Positions 16,900-24,693 of a DNA stretch of 33,132 bases are shown here, piece after piece. The notes below the pieces were generated by a model that searched no databases, was not told the DNA's origin, and was given only the letters and a program-made list of their open reading frames with translations. The position numbers and the translations under genes were made by a program. The number at the start of each line of letters is the position of its first letter. The first letter of the stretch is position 1. Source of the DNA: an uncultured Actinomycetes bacterium (lineage in GTDB: Bacteria; Actinomycetota; Acidimicrobiia; Acidimicrobiales; RAAP-2); NCBI GenBank assembly GCA_903871335.1, contig CAIQGE010000029.1, positions 1-33,132 on the forward strand, read 5' to 3'.

Positions 16900-17079
16900 T
16901 CAGTTGACCTCGATAGCGGTGCGGCCCTTGTACCAGCCACAGTTCGGGCAGACCACGTGCGGCAACTTGGAGGTCGCGCACTGGGGGCACACGCTGCGTG
17001 CCGGGAGTTCCAAGCGCCAGTTCGCGGCGCGGCGGCTACGCGTCTTGGCCTTGGACGTCTTGCGCTTAGGGACAGCCAT
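16900..17079 (-). CDS. rpmF: 50S ribosomal protein L32
   Basis: The 59-aa product starts MAVPKRKTSKAKTRSRRAAN and contains two CxxC pairs (CPQC and CPNC), the zinc-ribbon form of L32, which sits near the peptide exit region of the large subunit. It is positioned in the classic yceD-rpmF-plsX order, with a 48-base gap after yceD and a single base before the plsX TTG. Zinc-type ribosomal proteins are replaced by Cys-free paralogues under zinc limitation in some actinobacteria; no such paralogue is in the window. Confidence 0.96.
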   Translation of the reverse strand: MAVPKRKTSKAKTRSRRAANWRLELPARSVCPQCATSKLPHVVCPNCGWYKGRTAIEVN

Positions 17080-17127
17080 CGTTGTTCTCTTTCGACCAGA
17101 CGGGTATTTCCGTCACCGACTTGTTCG

Positions 17128-17667
17128 TTACTGGGACGAGTCGTCCTCAGACCGAAGCGCATCAAGTGTAGCCCAGCGCGGGTCACTGGCCGGCTGGCAG
17201 GCGCAGGTGGCCTCATTTCGGTCGATTCCGCACATCGGGCACAGGCCCTGACAGTCCTCGCGACACAGCGGCGCGATGGGTAGTTCCAGGAAGATCGCGT
17301 CGTGAACCATGGTCGCGAGATTGATGAAATCTCCCTCGACGGGGTACGCCTCTTCGTCCTCCGGCGGCAGATTCTCGACGTAGCGCTCGTCGACGGGAAC
17401 CTCGAGGAGTCCGACGATGGGCGCCGAACAACGTCGACAGACGCCGCGCCAGGGAGCCGCGACGGTGCCTCGCACGCGAATCCCTCCGCGAAAACTCTGG
17501 ACCCGCACCGCCACCGTGGCGTCCGCGTCGGGCATGACGTCGCTGTCGGCGGCCGGGAGTGGCTCGAACTCGTGCTCCTCGTCGAAGGGCGCGGAAAAGT
17601 TGACCTCGACGCTGCTGGGAACATCCCGCAGTAGTTGTGCGACCGGCACGAGGTACGGCGAATTCAC
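17128..17667 (-). CDS. YceD / DUF177 family protein
   Basis: The 179-aa acidic product belongs to the YceD family, which is nearly always encoded just before rpmF and is linked to 23S rRNA or large-subunit biogenesis. Visible landmarks are RGTVAAPWRGVCRRCSAPI, a following DERYVEN strand, an acidic stretch, and the Cys-rich end CREDCQGLCPMCG typical of the family. The GTG start follows the sepIVA-like stop by 5 bases. The C-terminal tail after the Cys cluster has two more Cys (ATCACQP), which may complete a metal site. Confidence 0.88.
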   Translation of the reverse strand: MNSPYLVPVAQLLRDVPSSVEVNFSAPFDEEHEFEPLPAADSDVMPDADATVAVRVQSFRGGIRVRGTVAAPWRGVCRRCSAPIVGLLEVPVDERYVENLPPEDEEAYPVEGDFINLATMVHDAIFLELPIAPLCREDCQGLCPMCGIDRNEATCACQPASDPRWATLDALRSEDDSSQ

Positions 17668-17672
17668 GGCTC

Positions 17673-18494
17673 TTAGAGGAGGTCCTGATCGAAGAAGGCG
17701 CTCTCGTCGCTCGCGCCGTCGTCGTAGGCCGGTGCCTCGTAGGCGGGTGCGTCGTAGGACGAGCTCGCGTAACTCGGTTCGGAGCGCACCGCGCTGGAGG
17801 CGACGTAGGCCGGCGACGGTGACGCGTACGTCGGGGCGGGTTCGCGGTAACTCACCACCTCACGGGCACTCACGCCGTCGCGGTAGGCCGCGGTTTCACT
17901 CGAGGCGTCGTACACCGGCTCATCGACGGGTGCGACGCTCGGACGCAAACGCTCGCGACCCGAGCGCACCGTCTTGGTCAAACGGTCGAGGACAATTTCC
18001 ATGCCACCCAACTTCTGGTCGCAGTAATCCTCGGCCTCGTTGATGAGGGTGCGGGCCCGCTCTTGGGCTTCGGAGACAATTTGATCCGCCGCGACGCGGG
18101 CCTGACGCACGATCTCGGTCTTGTCGACCATGCGCGCGGCTTCCGCGCGTACGCGATCCATGAGTTGTTCGGCCTTGCGAATCTCCGCCGCCATCAACTC
18201 TTCGCGGTCACGCAGCGCCCACCGGGCCTCGCGAATCTCCTCGGGTAGGACGCGCTGAGCGTTGTCCAGGATATTGAGTAGTTCTTCGCGCGACACGAGC
18301 ACGGAGGCCGATAGGGGCATGGCCTTGGCCTGTTGGACCATTTCCGTGGCCATCTGAAGCAACGATTCAATGTCGTATCGAGCGTGAGCGCCGGGCACGG
18401 TTCCGTAGGCGGGCTGCTCCGCGTAGGTCTCATAGCCGCCCGCCGCTGTCGACTCGTAGGGCTCGTAATCGTCGTAACCGTCGTATCCGGTCAT
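17673..18494 (-). CDS. SepIVA/DivIVA-like coiled-coil protein with Tyr-rich ends
   Basis: The 273-aa product has a central charged helix rich in Glu, Arg and Ala (about residues 60-180, for example REELMAAEIRKAEQLMDRVR) predicted to form a coiled coil. It is flanked by low-complexity, Tyr-rich ends: GYDGYDDYEPYES near the start and YDAPAYEAPAYDDG near the end. Its place beside yceD (DUF177) and near rnc matches mycobacterial SepIVA, a DivIVA-domain protein needed for septation and cell-envelope growth. The functional transfer is by gene order and general architecture, not by a diagnostic motif. Its ATG shares ATGA with the coaD stop. Confidence 0.7.
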   Translation of the reverse strand: MTGYDGYDDYEPYESTAAGGYETYAEQPAYGTVPGAHARYDIESLLQMATEMVQQAKAMPLSASVLVSREELLNILDNAQRVLPEEIREARWALRDREELMAAEIRKAEQLMDRVRAEAARMVDKTEIVRQARVAADQIVSEAQERARTLINEAEDYCDQKLGGMEIVLDRLTKTVRSGRERLRPSVAPVDEPVYDASSETAAYRDGVSAREVVSYREPAPTYASPSPAYVASSAVRSEPSYASSSYDAPAYEAPAYDDGASDESAFFDQDLL

Positions 18495-18979
18495 GGCTGC
18501 CTCCCCGCGAACTTTTCTTGCAAACGAACCGCAACCGCCGGCGGCACGAAGGGCGTCACGTCACCGCCGTAGCGCGCGACCTCACGTAAGAGGCGTGAAG
18601 CGATGAAGGAATGACTCGATGACGTCGGGATGAACAAGGTCTCGACTCCCGACAATGAGCGGTTCATCTGGGCCATCTGCAGTTCACTCTCGAAGTCCGA
18701 GACCGCGCGCAGTCCCTTCACAATGGCCGTCGCGCCCACGTCGCGGGCCACGTCCACGAGCAATTTCGCGATGGAGACGATCTCGACCTTGGGCAAGTGG
18801 GCGCAGGACTCCGCGATCATCTCGCGTCGCTCGTCGAGGTCGAAGAGTGCTTCGGATTTCTGGGGATTACGAATCGCGGCCACCACAATCGTGTCGAAGA
18901 TCAACGCGGCGCGCTCGACGACCTCGAGGTGACCGTTGTGAAACGGGTCAAAGGACCCCGGAATTAGCCCGATGGTCAC
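18491..18979 (-). CDS. coaD: Phosphopantetheine adenylyltransferase
   Basis: CoaD transfers AMP to 4'-phosphopantetheine to form dephospho-CoA. The 162-aa product has the nucleotidyltransferase motif GSFDPFHNGH at residues 8-17 and the conserved SSSHSFIASRLLREVARYGG (the family (T/S)-x-x-S-S-x-x-V/I pattern) near residue 119. Length is normal. The GTG start shares GTGA with rsmD and its stop shares ATGA with the next gene, so three genes are chained. rsmD-coaD adjacency is widely conserved. Confidence 0.97.
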   Translation of the reverse strand: MTIGLIPGSFDPFHNGHLEVVERAALIFDTIVVAAIRNPQKSEALFDLDERREMIAESCAHLPKVEIVSIAKLLVDVARDVGATAIVKGLRAVSDFESELQMAQMNRSLSGVETLFIPTSSSHSFIASRLLREVARYGGDVTPFVPPAVAVRLQEKFAGRQP

Positions 18980-19503
18980 TGCTCGTCCTCAATCTCACGC
19001 TCCAACATCGTCACGAGCGTAGTGCCGTACCGCTTCTCTTTGGTGACCTTCCAGCCCTCGGGGGCCTCCGCGAAATGGTCATTTTCGATAATCGCGCGAC
19101 GCGCGCGCACGTCGCGGAGAAGTCCCGCAACGTCGCATTTTCCGTACGGGGGATCAGCCAGGACGAGATCGAGATCGGGTGCGGGTGTCCACACCGGCAG
19201 CGTGGCTCGCACGTACACCGCCTCGCCATCCAAATTGAAGGGCGTCAGATTGGCGCGCGCCGCGGCCAAACACGCGGGGTCGGAGTCGACGAAGTACACC
19301 CGACGCGCCCCGCGCGACAGGGCCTCGATCCCGAGCGCCCCCGAACCGCAGTACAAATCGGCGACGACGAGGTCACTGACTCCACCGCGGGACTCCAACA
19401 TCGAGAAGATGGCCTCTTTAGCCATGTCCGTCGTTGGTCGCACCGTCGGCGGCAATTTTGCCTTCAGGGGTCGGCCCCGGGCCTCACCACCCACTACTCG
19501 CAT
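18976..19503 (-). CDS. rsmD: 16S rRNA (guanine966-N2)-methyltransferase
   Basis: The 175-aa product starts MRVVGGEARGRPLKA, as RsmD proteins do. It carries the SAM-binding stretch VADLYCGSGALGIEALSRGA and the N-methyltransferase catalytic motif DPPY at 117-120. The enzyme methylates G966 of 16S rRNA during 30S assembly. It lies between recG and coaD, the usual order, with 20 bases after the recG stop. Confidence 0.95.
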   Translation of the reverse strand: MRVVGGEARGRPLKAKLPPTVRPTTDMAKEAIFSMLESRGGVSDLVVADLYCGSGALGIEALSRGARRVYFVDSDPACLAAARANLTPFNLDGEAVYVRATLPVWTPAPDLDLVLADPPYGKCDVAGLLRDVRARRAIIENDHFAEAPEGWKVTKEKRYGTTLVTMLEREIEDEQ

Positions 19504-19523
19504 GCACCCAGCGTAGGGGTTTG

Positions 19524-21737
19524 TTACGACTTGAAGAGAAAATCCGCTTCGTCGTCGTCGACGAACAGCCGCAATTCGTCCACCAAATCCGCCGACAGGC
19601 CGCTCGCCCCGTGCTCGGTCACGAGATCCGTGGCCACCCGGCGGGCGTCGACGAGCAGATCGCCGTCGCGCAGGAGTTGGGCCAACTTCAGATCACTGCG
19701 CCCTCGTTGACGCGCTCCGAGAAGCGTGCCCTCGCCCCGAAGTCGCAAATCCTCTTCGGCGAGAACGAATCCGTCGTGGGATCCAACGAGCGCCTCCAAG
19801 CGAGCCGTTCCGTCCTCGGTCGTGGGCTCGCCCAACAGGTAACACGAACTCGCAGCTGAACCCCGACCCACGCGACCGCGTAATTGATGGAGCTGAGCGA
19901 GACCGAAACGCCACGCGTCCTCGATCACCATCACCGTCGCCTCGGGCACGTCGACACCGACTTCGATCACGACCGTCGCGACCAAGACATCGAGCGCGCC
20001 CGAGCGAAAATCATCCATGACCGCGTCCTTGTCGGGCCCCTTCATCTGGCCGTGCAGGAGACCCACGCGCAGCCCGGCGAGTTCGTGAGCGACCAGGCGG
20101 TCGCGTTCCTCAACGGCACTCGTGGCCTCGACGCGCTCGGACCCTTCGACGAGGGGGCACACGACAAAGCTGCGCCGTCCGGCGGCGGCTTCGGCGCGGA
20201 CGTGCGCCCAGACCTCGGCCACCTCTTCGGGTTCGCGGCACCACGTCGTGGCGATGGGCTCACGGCCCGCCGGCAATTCGTCGATGATCGAGAGATCGAG
20301 GTCACCGAAGAGCACGAGGGCCGCCGTGCGGGGAATGGGCGTGGCGGTCATCACCAACACGTCGGGATCAATGGCGTCGCGCGACGCTCCCCGACCTTTG
20401 TCGCGTAGTACCGCTCGCTGCTCGACCCCGAAACGATGCTGTTCGTCGATCACGACGAGTCCGAGAGCGTCAAAACGAACATCCTCCGTCAGCAACGCGT
20501 GCGTTCCGACCACGATGTCGACGGCTCCCGTCGCGAGTCCCTCCAGGACGGCCGCCCGTTCTTTGGCGCGCAGACGGCCGGTGAGCAATTGCACGTTGAG
20601 CGGTCGTTCACCACCGAGTACGTGAGGATCGGGTCGTCGCAGGTCGCCGAGGTCACGACGCAGGCCGCTCGCGTGTTGCTCCGCCAAGACTTCGGTGGGT
20701 GCCATGAGGGCGCTTTGTCGTCCCGACGACAAGACGGCGAGCATGCTCGCGAGAGCGACAGTGGTCTTGCCCGAACCCACGTCACCTTGCAGCAGACGAT
20801 GCATGGGGCGCGGCGACGCCAGGTCAGTGAAGATCTCCCGCAGCACCCGCCGTTGTGCCCCCGTGAGTGCGAAGCGATGTTGTGCGAGGAACCGACGTAC
20901 GAGGGACGAGTCGGACGAACTCAGGGAGCCGGGGGTCACATCGAGATCGCTGACGTCAACGTCGTGCGCCACGCCGGCTTCGGTTTCTTCGAGTCGTTGT
21001 CGTCGGAGCACCAGTAACAACTGCAGGCGCAAGAATTCGTCGAAGACCAGGCGACGTCGGGCGACGGTGATGTCGGCGTACTCCTCGGGCAAATGGATCC
21101 CGCGAAAGGCGCTGGTGCGGTCAATGAGGTCGAGTTCGTCGAGCACCGCGTCGGGCACGGGATCGAGGAAGGCGCCGGCGCGTCGTAACGACTCCTCGAT
21201 GAAGCCACCCATTTCCCAACTCGTGAGGCCCGCCTTGCCCGACGCTGGATAGATGGGCACCACGCGACCGACACGCGAAGGATCGCGTTCAATCCCTCCC
21301 ACGCCGACCAGCACGTCCACCACCGGGTTTGACATTTGGCGCCGGCCTCGGTAGTCGGTGACCTTGCCGAAGAAGAGCGCCTGCGTGCCGACGGGTAATT
21401 GCTTGTCGCGCCAGGGCTGATTGAAAAAGACGACGCTCATGCTGCCGCCGGTGTCGCTCACTACGAGCTCCACCATGGAACGGCCCTGCTTGGTGCGACG
21501 GGACGAACTGCGATCCACTCGGGCAAAAATTGCGACCTCTTCACCAATGGTGAGGTCGGAGAGATCGACTTGTCGCGTTCGGTCGACGTGCCGGCGCGGA
21601 TAGACCGTGAGCAAATCAAAAATGGTCTCAATGCCGATACTCGCGAGCGATTCTCGACGACGATCGCCCACGTTCTTGAGTTCGGCCACCGAGATGGTGG
21701 CGAGTTGCGAGAGACGACGGGGCGCGCTCTCGGTCAC
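19524..21737 (-). CDS. recG: ATP-dependent DNA helicase RecG
   Basis: RecG reverses stalled replication forks and branch-migrates Holliday junctions. The 737-aa product has an N-terminal wedge/OB-like region (about 1-230, with RRHVDRTRQVDLSDLTIGEE). The superfamily 2 helicase core follows, with Walker A QGDVGSGKTT near residue 316, the DEQH box in VVIDEQHRFGVEQR near 432, TATPIPRT, and the late QLRGRVGRG motif VI. The GTG start shares GTGA with the stop of the upstream YloV-like gene. All main motifs are intact. Confidence 0.97.
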   Translation of the reverse strand: MTESAPRRLSQLATISVAELKNVGDRRRESLASIGIETIFDLLTVYPRRHVDRTRQVDLSDLTIGEEVAIFARVDRSSSRRTKQGRSMVELVVSDTGGSMSVVFFNQPWRDKQLPVGTQALFFGKVTDYRGRRQMSNPVVDVLVGVGGIERDPSRVGRVVPIYPASGKAGLTSWEMGGFIEESLRRAGAFLDPVPDAVLDELDLIDRTSAFRGIHLPEEYADITVARRRLVFDEFLRLQLLLVLRRQRLEETEAGVAHDVDVSDLDVTPGSLSSSDSSLVRRFLAQHRFALTGAQRRVLREIFTDLASPRPMHRLLQGDVGSGKTTVALASMLAVLSSGRQSALMAPTEVLAEQHASGLRRDLGDLRRPDPHVLGGERPLNVQLLTGRLRAKERAAVLEGLATGAVDIVVGTHALLTEDVRFDALGLVVIDEQHRFGVEQRAVLRDKGRGASRDAIDPDVLVMTATPIPRTAALVLFGDLDLSIIDELPAGREPIATTWCREPEEVAEVWAHVRAEAAAGRRSFVVCPLVEGSERVEATSAVEERDRLVAHELAGLRVGLLHGQMKGPDKDAVMDDFRSGALDVLVATVVIEVGVDVPEATVMVIEDAWRFGLAQLHQLRGRVGRGSAASSCYLLGEPTTEDGTARLEALVGSHDGFVLAEEDLRLRGEGTLLGARQRGRSDLKLAQLLRDGDLLVDARRVATDLVTEHGASGLSADLVDELRLFVDDDEADFLFKS

Positions 21738-23374
21738 TCGATGCCGAAGAGGTACGGGTAGAGCGGCTGGCCCCCGTTGTGCACTTCGACGGCCACGTCC
21801 GGATACTCGTCCGCCAAGAATTCAGTGATGCGTCGCGTATTGGCGGGGGTGGCGTCGTCACCCTCGATGATGGTGACCAACTCGTGCTCTTCCGTCAACA
21901 GTTCGTCGAGCAGTCGGTTCGCCGCCACCGCGATCGATTCGGCGATCGCCAACACACCCTTTTTCGAGAGTCCAATCCAGTCCCCGACGCGCACCTCACC
22001 GGCGTCCGTCGTCGTGTCGCGCACCGCTTGGGTGACCTCGGCGGCGATGACGTGCGACGACGAGGCGGTCATGGCGTCACGGTTCGCGTCGGCCGTGGCG
22101 TTCGGGTCGTAGTTCAGCAACGCCGCGAAACCTTCGACGATGGAATTCGTCGGCACGACGGTCACCGGAATATCCACCAGGGCGGCCACCTGCTCGGCCA
22201 CCGGTCGAATGTTCTTGTTGTTCGGAAGAATCACGACGGCGGACGATCCCGTGGCGCGCACCGCTTCTACGAGTTCGGCGGTCGACGGATTCATTGACTG
22301 GCCGCCCTTCACGAGCGTGCGCACGCCGAGGGATCGGAAGATGCGACCCACGCCGTCGCCGACGACCACTGCGACGACCGCGGTCGGCGGCGCGTCCCCC
22401 GCCTCCGGCTCGACGGACTCGGCGGCCCCTTCGCGCACCCAGCGCTCTTCAATGACCTGCTCCGCGAGGTCGGTCACGCGAATCTCACGGGGACGACCCG
22501 CGTCGAGGGCGGCCTCAATGGATGCACCAATGTCGTCGGTGTGGATGTGGCAGTTGTAGAGACCATCTCCCCCGACGACCACGATGGAGTCGCCGATGCC
22601 GGCCCACACTTCCTTGAAGGCCCCAATCTTGGTGTCGTCCGCGTCGAGGAGGTACATGACTTCGTACCGCAGGTCCGCAACGTCACCCGGTTCCTTTTTC
22701 GTCGGCTCCTCGTGAGCATTCACGGTGATGCCTTCGAGCGGCGGCGGTTCCGGAAGCGGGTCGCCGGTGACCTGGTGGCAGAATGCGTCCATCAACAACA
22801 ACAGACCCGTGCCCCCGGAGTCCACGACACCGGCCTGCTTCAGCACGGGAAGTTGCTCGGGCGTGTTCGCCAGCGCGGCCGCGGCGGCCCCTCGGGACGA
22901 GCGCACGAGCGCTTCGAGCGATCCCGTCGCGGCACGGGCGCCGACGGCGGCGGCCCGGGCCACGGACAAAATGGTGCCCTCAATGGGGCGTACCACGGCC
23001 TGCCGCGCGAGTTCGTCGGCGTTGGTCAGCGCCTCGGCCAATAGAGCCGGGGTGATCTCGCCGACGACCTTGAACTTCTCGACCAGACCGCGCAGGAGCT
23101 GGGACAAAATGACGCCCGAATTTCCTCGCGCACCCATCAAAGAGCCGTGCGCCACCGCTCGGCAGACCGCCTCCATGTCGGGGTTCTCCCCGGCGTCGGC
23201 GAGTTCCGTGACCACCGATTCGATCGTCAAAGTCATGTTCGTGCCGGTGTCACCGTCCGGGACGGGATAGACATTCAGTCGATTAATGACCTCTTTATGG
23301 CTCCGCAGGAGATCGGCGTACGTGTTGACCACGTCCCGAAAATCGGCGGCCGTCAGCGTTGAGGGTGCGGGCAT
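21734..23374 (-). CDS. YloV/FakA-like DAK-domain protein (fatty acid kinase-like)
   Basis: The 546-aa product has an N-terminal DhaL/DAK nucleotide-binding domain with [18 protein letters not shown] and [20 protein letters not shown], followed by a middle domain and a C-terminal DegV-like-associated domain ([20 protein letters not shown]). FakA-type proteins phosphorylate fatty acids presented by a FakB/DegV binding protein, and the acyl-phosphate feeds PlsY with PlsX in the same pathway; plsX lies downstream in this cluster. No FakB gene is in the window. I chose the ATG at 23374, 8 bases after a TAGCAT hexamer; an ATG at 23398 is the alternative. Kinase function is by homology. Confidence 0.85.
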   Translation of the reverse strand: MPAPSTLTAADFRDVVNTYADLLRSHKEVINRLNVYPVPDGDTGTNMTLTIESVVTELADAGENPDMEAVCRAVAHGSLMGARGNSGVILSQLLRGLVEKFKVVGEITPALLAEALTNADELARQAVVRPIEGTILSVARAAAVGARAATGSLEALVRSSRGAAAAALANTPEQLPVLKQAGVVDSGGTGLLLLMDAFCHQVTGDPLPEPPPLEGITVNAHEEPTKKEPGDVADLRYEVMYLLDADDTKIGAFKEVWAGIGDSIVVVGGDGLYNCHIHTDDIGASIEAALDAGRPREIRVTDLAEQVIEERWVREGAAESVEPEAGDAPPTAVVAVVVGDGVGRIFRSLGVRTLVKGGQSMNPSTAELVEAVRATGSSAVVILPNNKNIRPVAEQVAALVDIPVTVVPTNSIVEGFAALLNYDPNATADANRDAMTASSSHVIAAEVTQAVRDTTTDAGEVRVGDWIGLSKKGVLAIAESIAVAANRLLDELLTEEHELVTIIEGDDATPANTRRITEFLADEYPDVAVEVHNGGQPLYPYLFGIE

Positions 23375-23382
23375 TGGCTCCG

Positions 23383-23388
23383 ATGCTA
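23383..23388 (-). promoter_or_regulatory. Candidate -10 element for the YloV-like gene (head of the large cluster)
   Basis: TAGCAT on the minus strand fits TANNNT and ends 8 bases before the ATG at 23374, which would give a leaderless or nearly leaderless transcript. It overlaps by two bases the TACAAT proposed for the divergent rpmB promoter. No good -35 hexamer was found at 16-18 bases. Confidence 0.35.
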
Positions 23389-23392
23389 CAAT
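23384..23392 (+). promoter_or_regulatory. Candidate extended -10 promoter element of rpmB
   Basis: TGCTACAAT combines an extended -10 TGn with a near-consensus -10 TACAAT, which can act without a strong -35. The TTGAGG at 23359-23364 is 22 bases away, too far for a normal -35. A start near 23399 would give a leader of about 57 bases carrying the AAGGAG ribosome-binding site of rpmB. Confidence 0.5.
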
Positions 23393-23455
23393 GGACATCC
23401 GGTTCACGACGGCTTCGCGACTCTCGCGAGGTCCACGACAAGGAGAACGTTCAAC

Positions 23456-23665
23456 ATGGCATCCGTCTGCGAGATCTGCGGCAAGAAGCCGAACTTCGGT
23501 ATGAACGTGTCGCACTCCCACCGTCGCACCAAGCGTCGTTGGAACCCGAACATCCAGCGCGTGCGCGCCCTCGTCGGTGGCACCCCCACCCGTGTCAACG
23601 TATGCACCGGATGTCTGCGTTCGGGCAAGATCCAAAAGCCCGTACGTCGCAACGTCAACGCCTAG
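23456..23665 (+). CDS. rpmB: 50S ribosomal protein L28
   Basis: The 69-aa basic product has the L28 pattern: [20 protein letters not shown], then [14 protein letters not shown], and a second Cys pair in [10 protein letters not shown]. It is the zinc-binding (CxxC) form of L28. AAGGAG lies upstream of the ATG. The gene is transcribed divergently from the YloV-like gene, a common arrangement, and converges on thiL with only 15 bases between stops. Confidence 0.96.
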   Translation: MASVCEICGKKPNFGMNVSHSHRRTKRRWNPNIQRVRALVGGTPTRVNVCTGCLRSGKIQKPVRRNVNA

Positions 23666-23672
23666 TTTCCGC

Positions 23673-23692
23673 CACCAGCGCTAGAGCTGGTG
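23673..23692. terminator. Candidate bidirectional hairpin between rpmB and thiL
   Basis: CACCAGC-GCTAGA-GCTGGTG forms a perfect 7-bp stem with a 6-base loop, beginning 8 bases after the rpmB stop and covering the thiL stop codon (CTA at 23681-23683). Position and symmetry suit a shared terminator for two convergent genes. A T-run is missing on both strands, so efficiency is doubtful. Confidence 0.45.
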
Positions 23693-24592
23693 CTGCCACC
23701 CCGTGGGATCAAGTTTCTGGTCTCGCCACGTCCGGTGCGCGACGTCACGAACGACGACACCAATCTCGAGCGGCTCGCGTAGGCCCCGACTGAAGAAAAT
23801 CGCCCGCAGCCGGTCCGGGTCATTCGTCGTCATCAGGAGTTCGTAGTCCTCACCCCCGCCCAGCGCCTCTTCTTCGGTCGCGCCCTCCGCGATAGGGAGA
23901 TCCGTCAGTGTAAATCCCACCCGTGACGAGTTCGCTAAACGGTGGAGGTCAATCCCGAGGCCGTCGGACAGGTCCATCATCGCGTTGACGCCGGCGTGAC
24001 GGGCGGCAATACCCTCGGCGAGTCGGGGCCACGGACGACGGTGGGCGACGACCAAAGGATCATCCAGCGGCGCCCCGGCGCGACGGCGACGGAGACCAGC
24101 GGAGGAACGGCCCAAGGGACCGGTCACCAAAATGACGTCGCCCGGTCGTGCGCCACTTCGCAGAACTGAGCCTTTACCAGGGGTTTCTCCCAAGACGGTG
24201 ACGGCGACCGACACGTCGGTCCCCCTCACCAGGTCCCCACCCACGATCGGGCACTCGGTCATTGCCGCGGCGTCAGCGATTCCTCGATGAAGTTCCTCCA
24301 AGTCGGTGCCGGGTGGTGAAGTCACGGCCACGACCGCGGCCCGCGGGCGACCGCCCATGGCCGCGAGATCCGAGACCGCGGAGGTGACCGCTTTAAATCC
24401 CAGATCTTCTAGTGGAAAGAGGGATCCGTCCAAATGGACACCGAGAACCGCCACGTCGGTGGAGATCAAGGTTTCCCCCACGATGGGCGCGAGGACGGCT
24501 GCGTCGTCGCCGACGTGAACTTCTCCGTCCGGAATGTTGCGCCGACCCACTATGGCGGCGATACGCTCCAGTACGGCATCCTCGCGCCGCAC
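23681..24592 (-). CDS. thiL: Thiamine-monophosphate kinase
   Basis: ThiL phosphorylates thiamine monophosphate to the active diphosphate cofactor. The 303-aa product shows the N-terminal [10 protein letters not shown] and [13 protein letters not shown], then [11 protein letters not shown], and [17 protein letters not shown], all characteristic of the AIR synthase-like ThiL fold. The GTG at 24592 is preferred because AAAGGGA lies 5 bases upstream and the protein then begins close to the family start; an in-frame TTG at 24634 would add 14 residues. It diverges from pckG across 101 bases holding a 15-bp palindrome. Confidence 0.9.
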   Translation of the reverse strand: MRREDAVLERIAAIVGRRNIPDGEVHVGDDAAVLAPIVGETLISTDVAVLGVHLDGSLFPLEDLGFKAVTSAVSDLAAMGGRPRAAVVAVTSPPGTDLEELHRGIADAAAMTECPIVGGDLVRGTDVSVAVTVLGETPGKGSVLRSGARPGDVILVTGPLGRSSAGLRRRRAGAPLDDPLVVAHRRPWPRLAEGIAARHAGVNAMMDLSDGLGIDLHRLANSSRVGFTLTDLPIAEGATEEEALGGGEDYELLMTTNDPDRLRAIFFSRGLREPLEIGVVVRDVAHRTWRDQKLDPTGWQHQL

Positions 24593-24655
24593 GAGTTCCC
24601 TTTCGGGGGCAGGTGGGTCGTTACGCGCGGGCAACGCTCACGCCCACCACAGACA

Positions 24656-24670
24656 CGTCACAATGTGACG
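24656..24670. promoter_or_regulatory. Perfect 15-bp palindrome between thiL and pckG (operator candidate)
   Basis: CGTCACA-A-TGTGACG is a perfect 7-bp inverted repeat around a single A. It lies 23 bases upstream of the pckG GTG and just ahead of its GGAGG ribosome-binding site. The half-site TGTGAC resembles half-sites of CRP/FNR-type regulators, but the arms are in the TCACA-TGTGA order, opposite to the E. coli CRP site. The embedded CACAAT could be a -10 element, which would make this an operator overlapping the promoter. Confidence 0.55.
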
Positions 24671-24693
24671 CACGAAAACCGGAGGTAACCGCA

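Noticed and set aside
16899-17624. A 242-codon N-terminal extension of plsX
   Set aside because: It runs through rpmF and yceD in another frame, has no similarity, and the TTG at 16898 gives a normal PlsX.
23359-23392. TTGAGG plus TACAAT as a full rpmB promoter
   Set aside because: Spacing is 22 bases, outside the 16-18 range; the extended -10 reading was kept instead.
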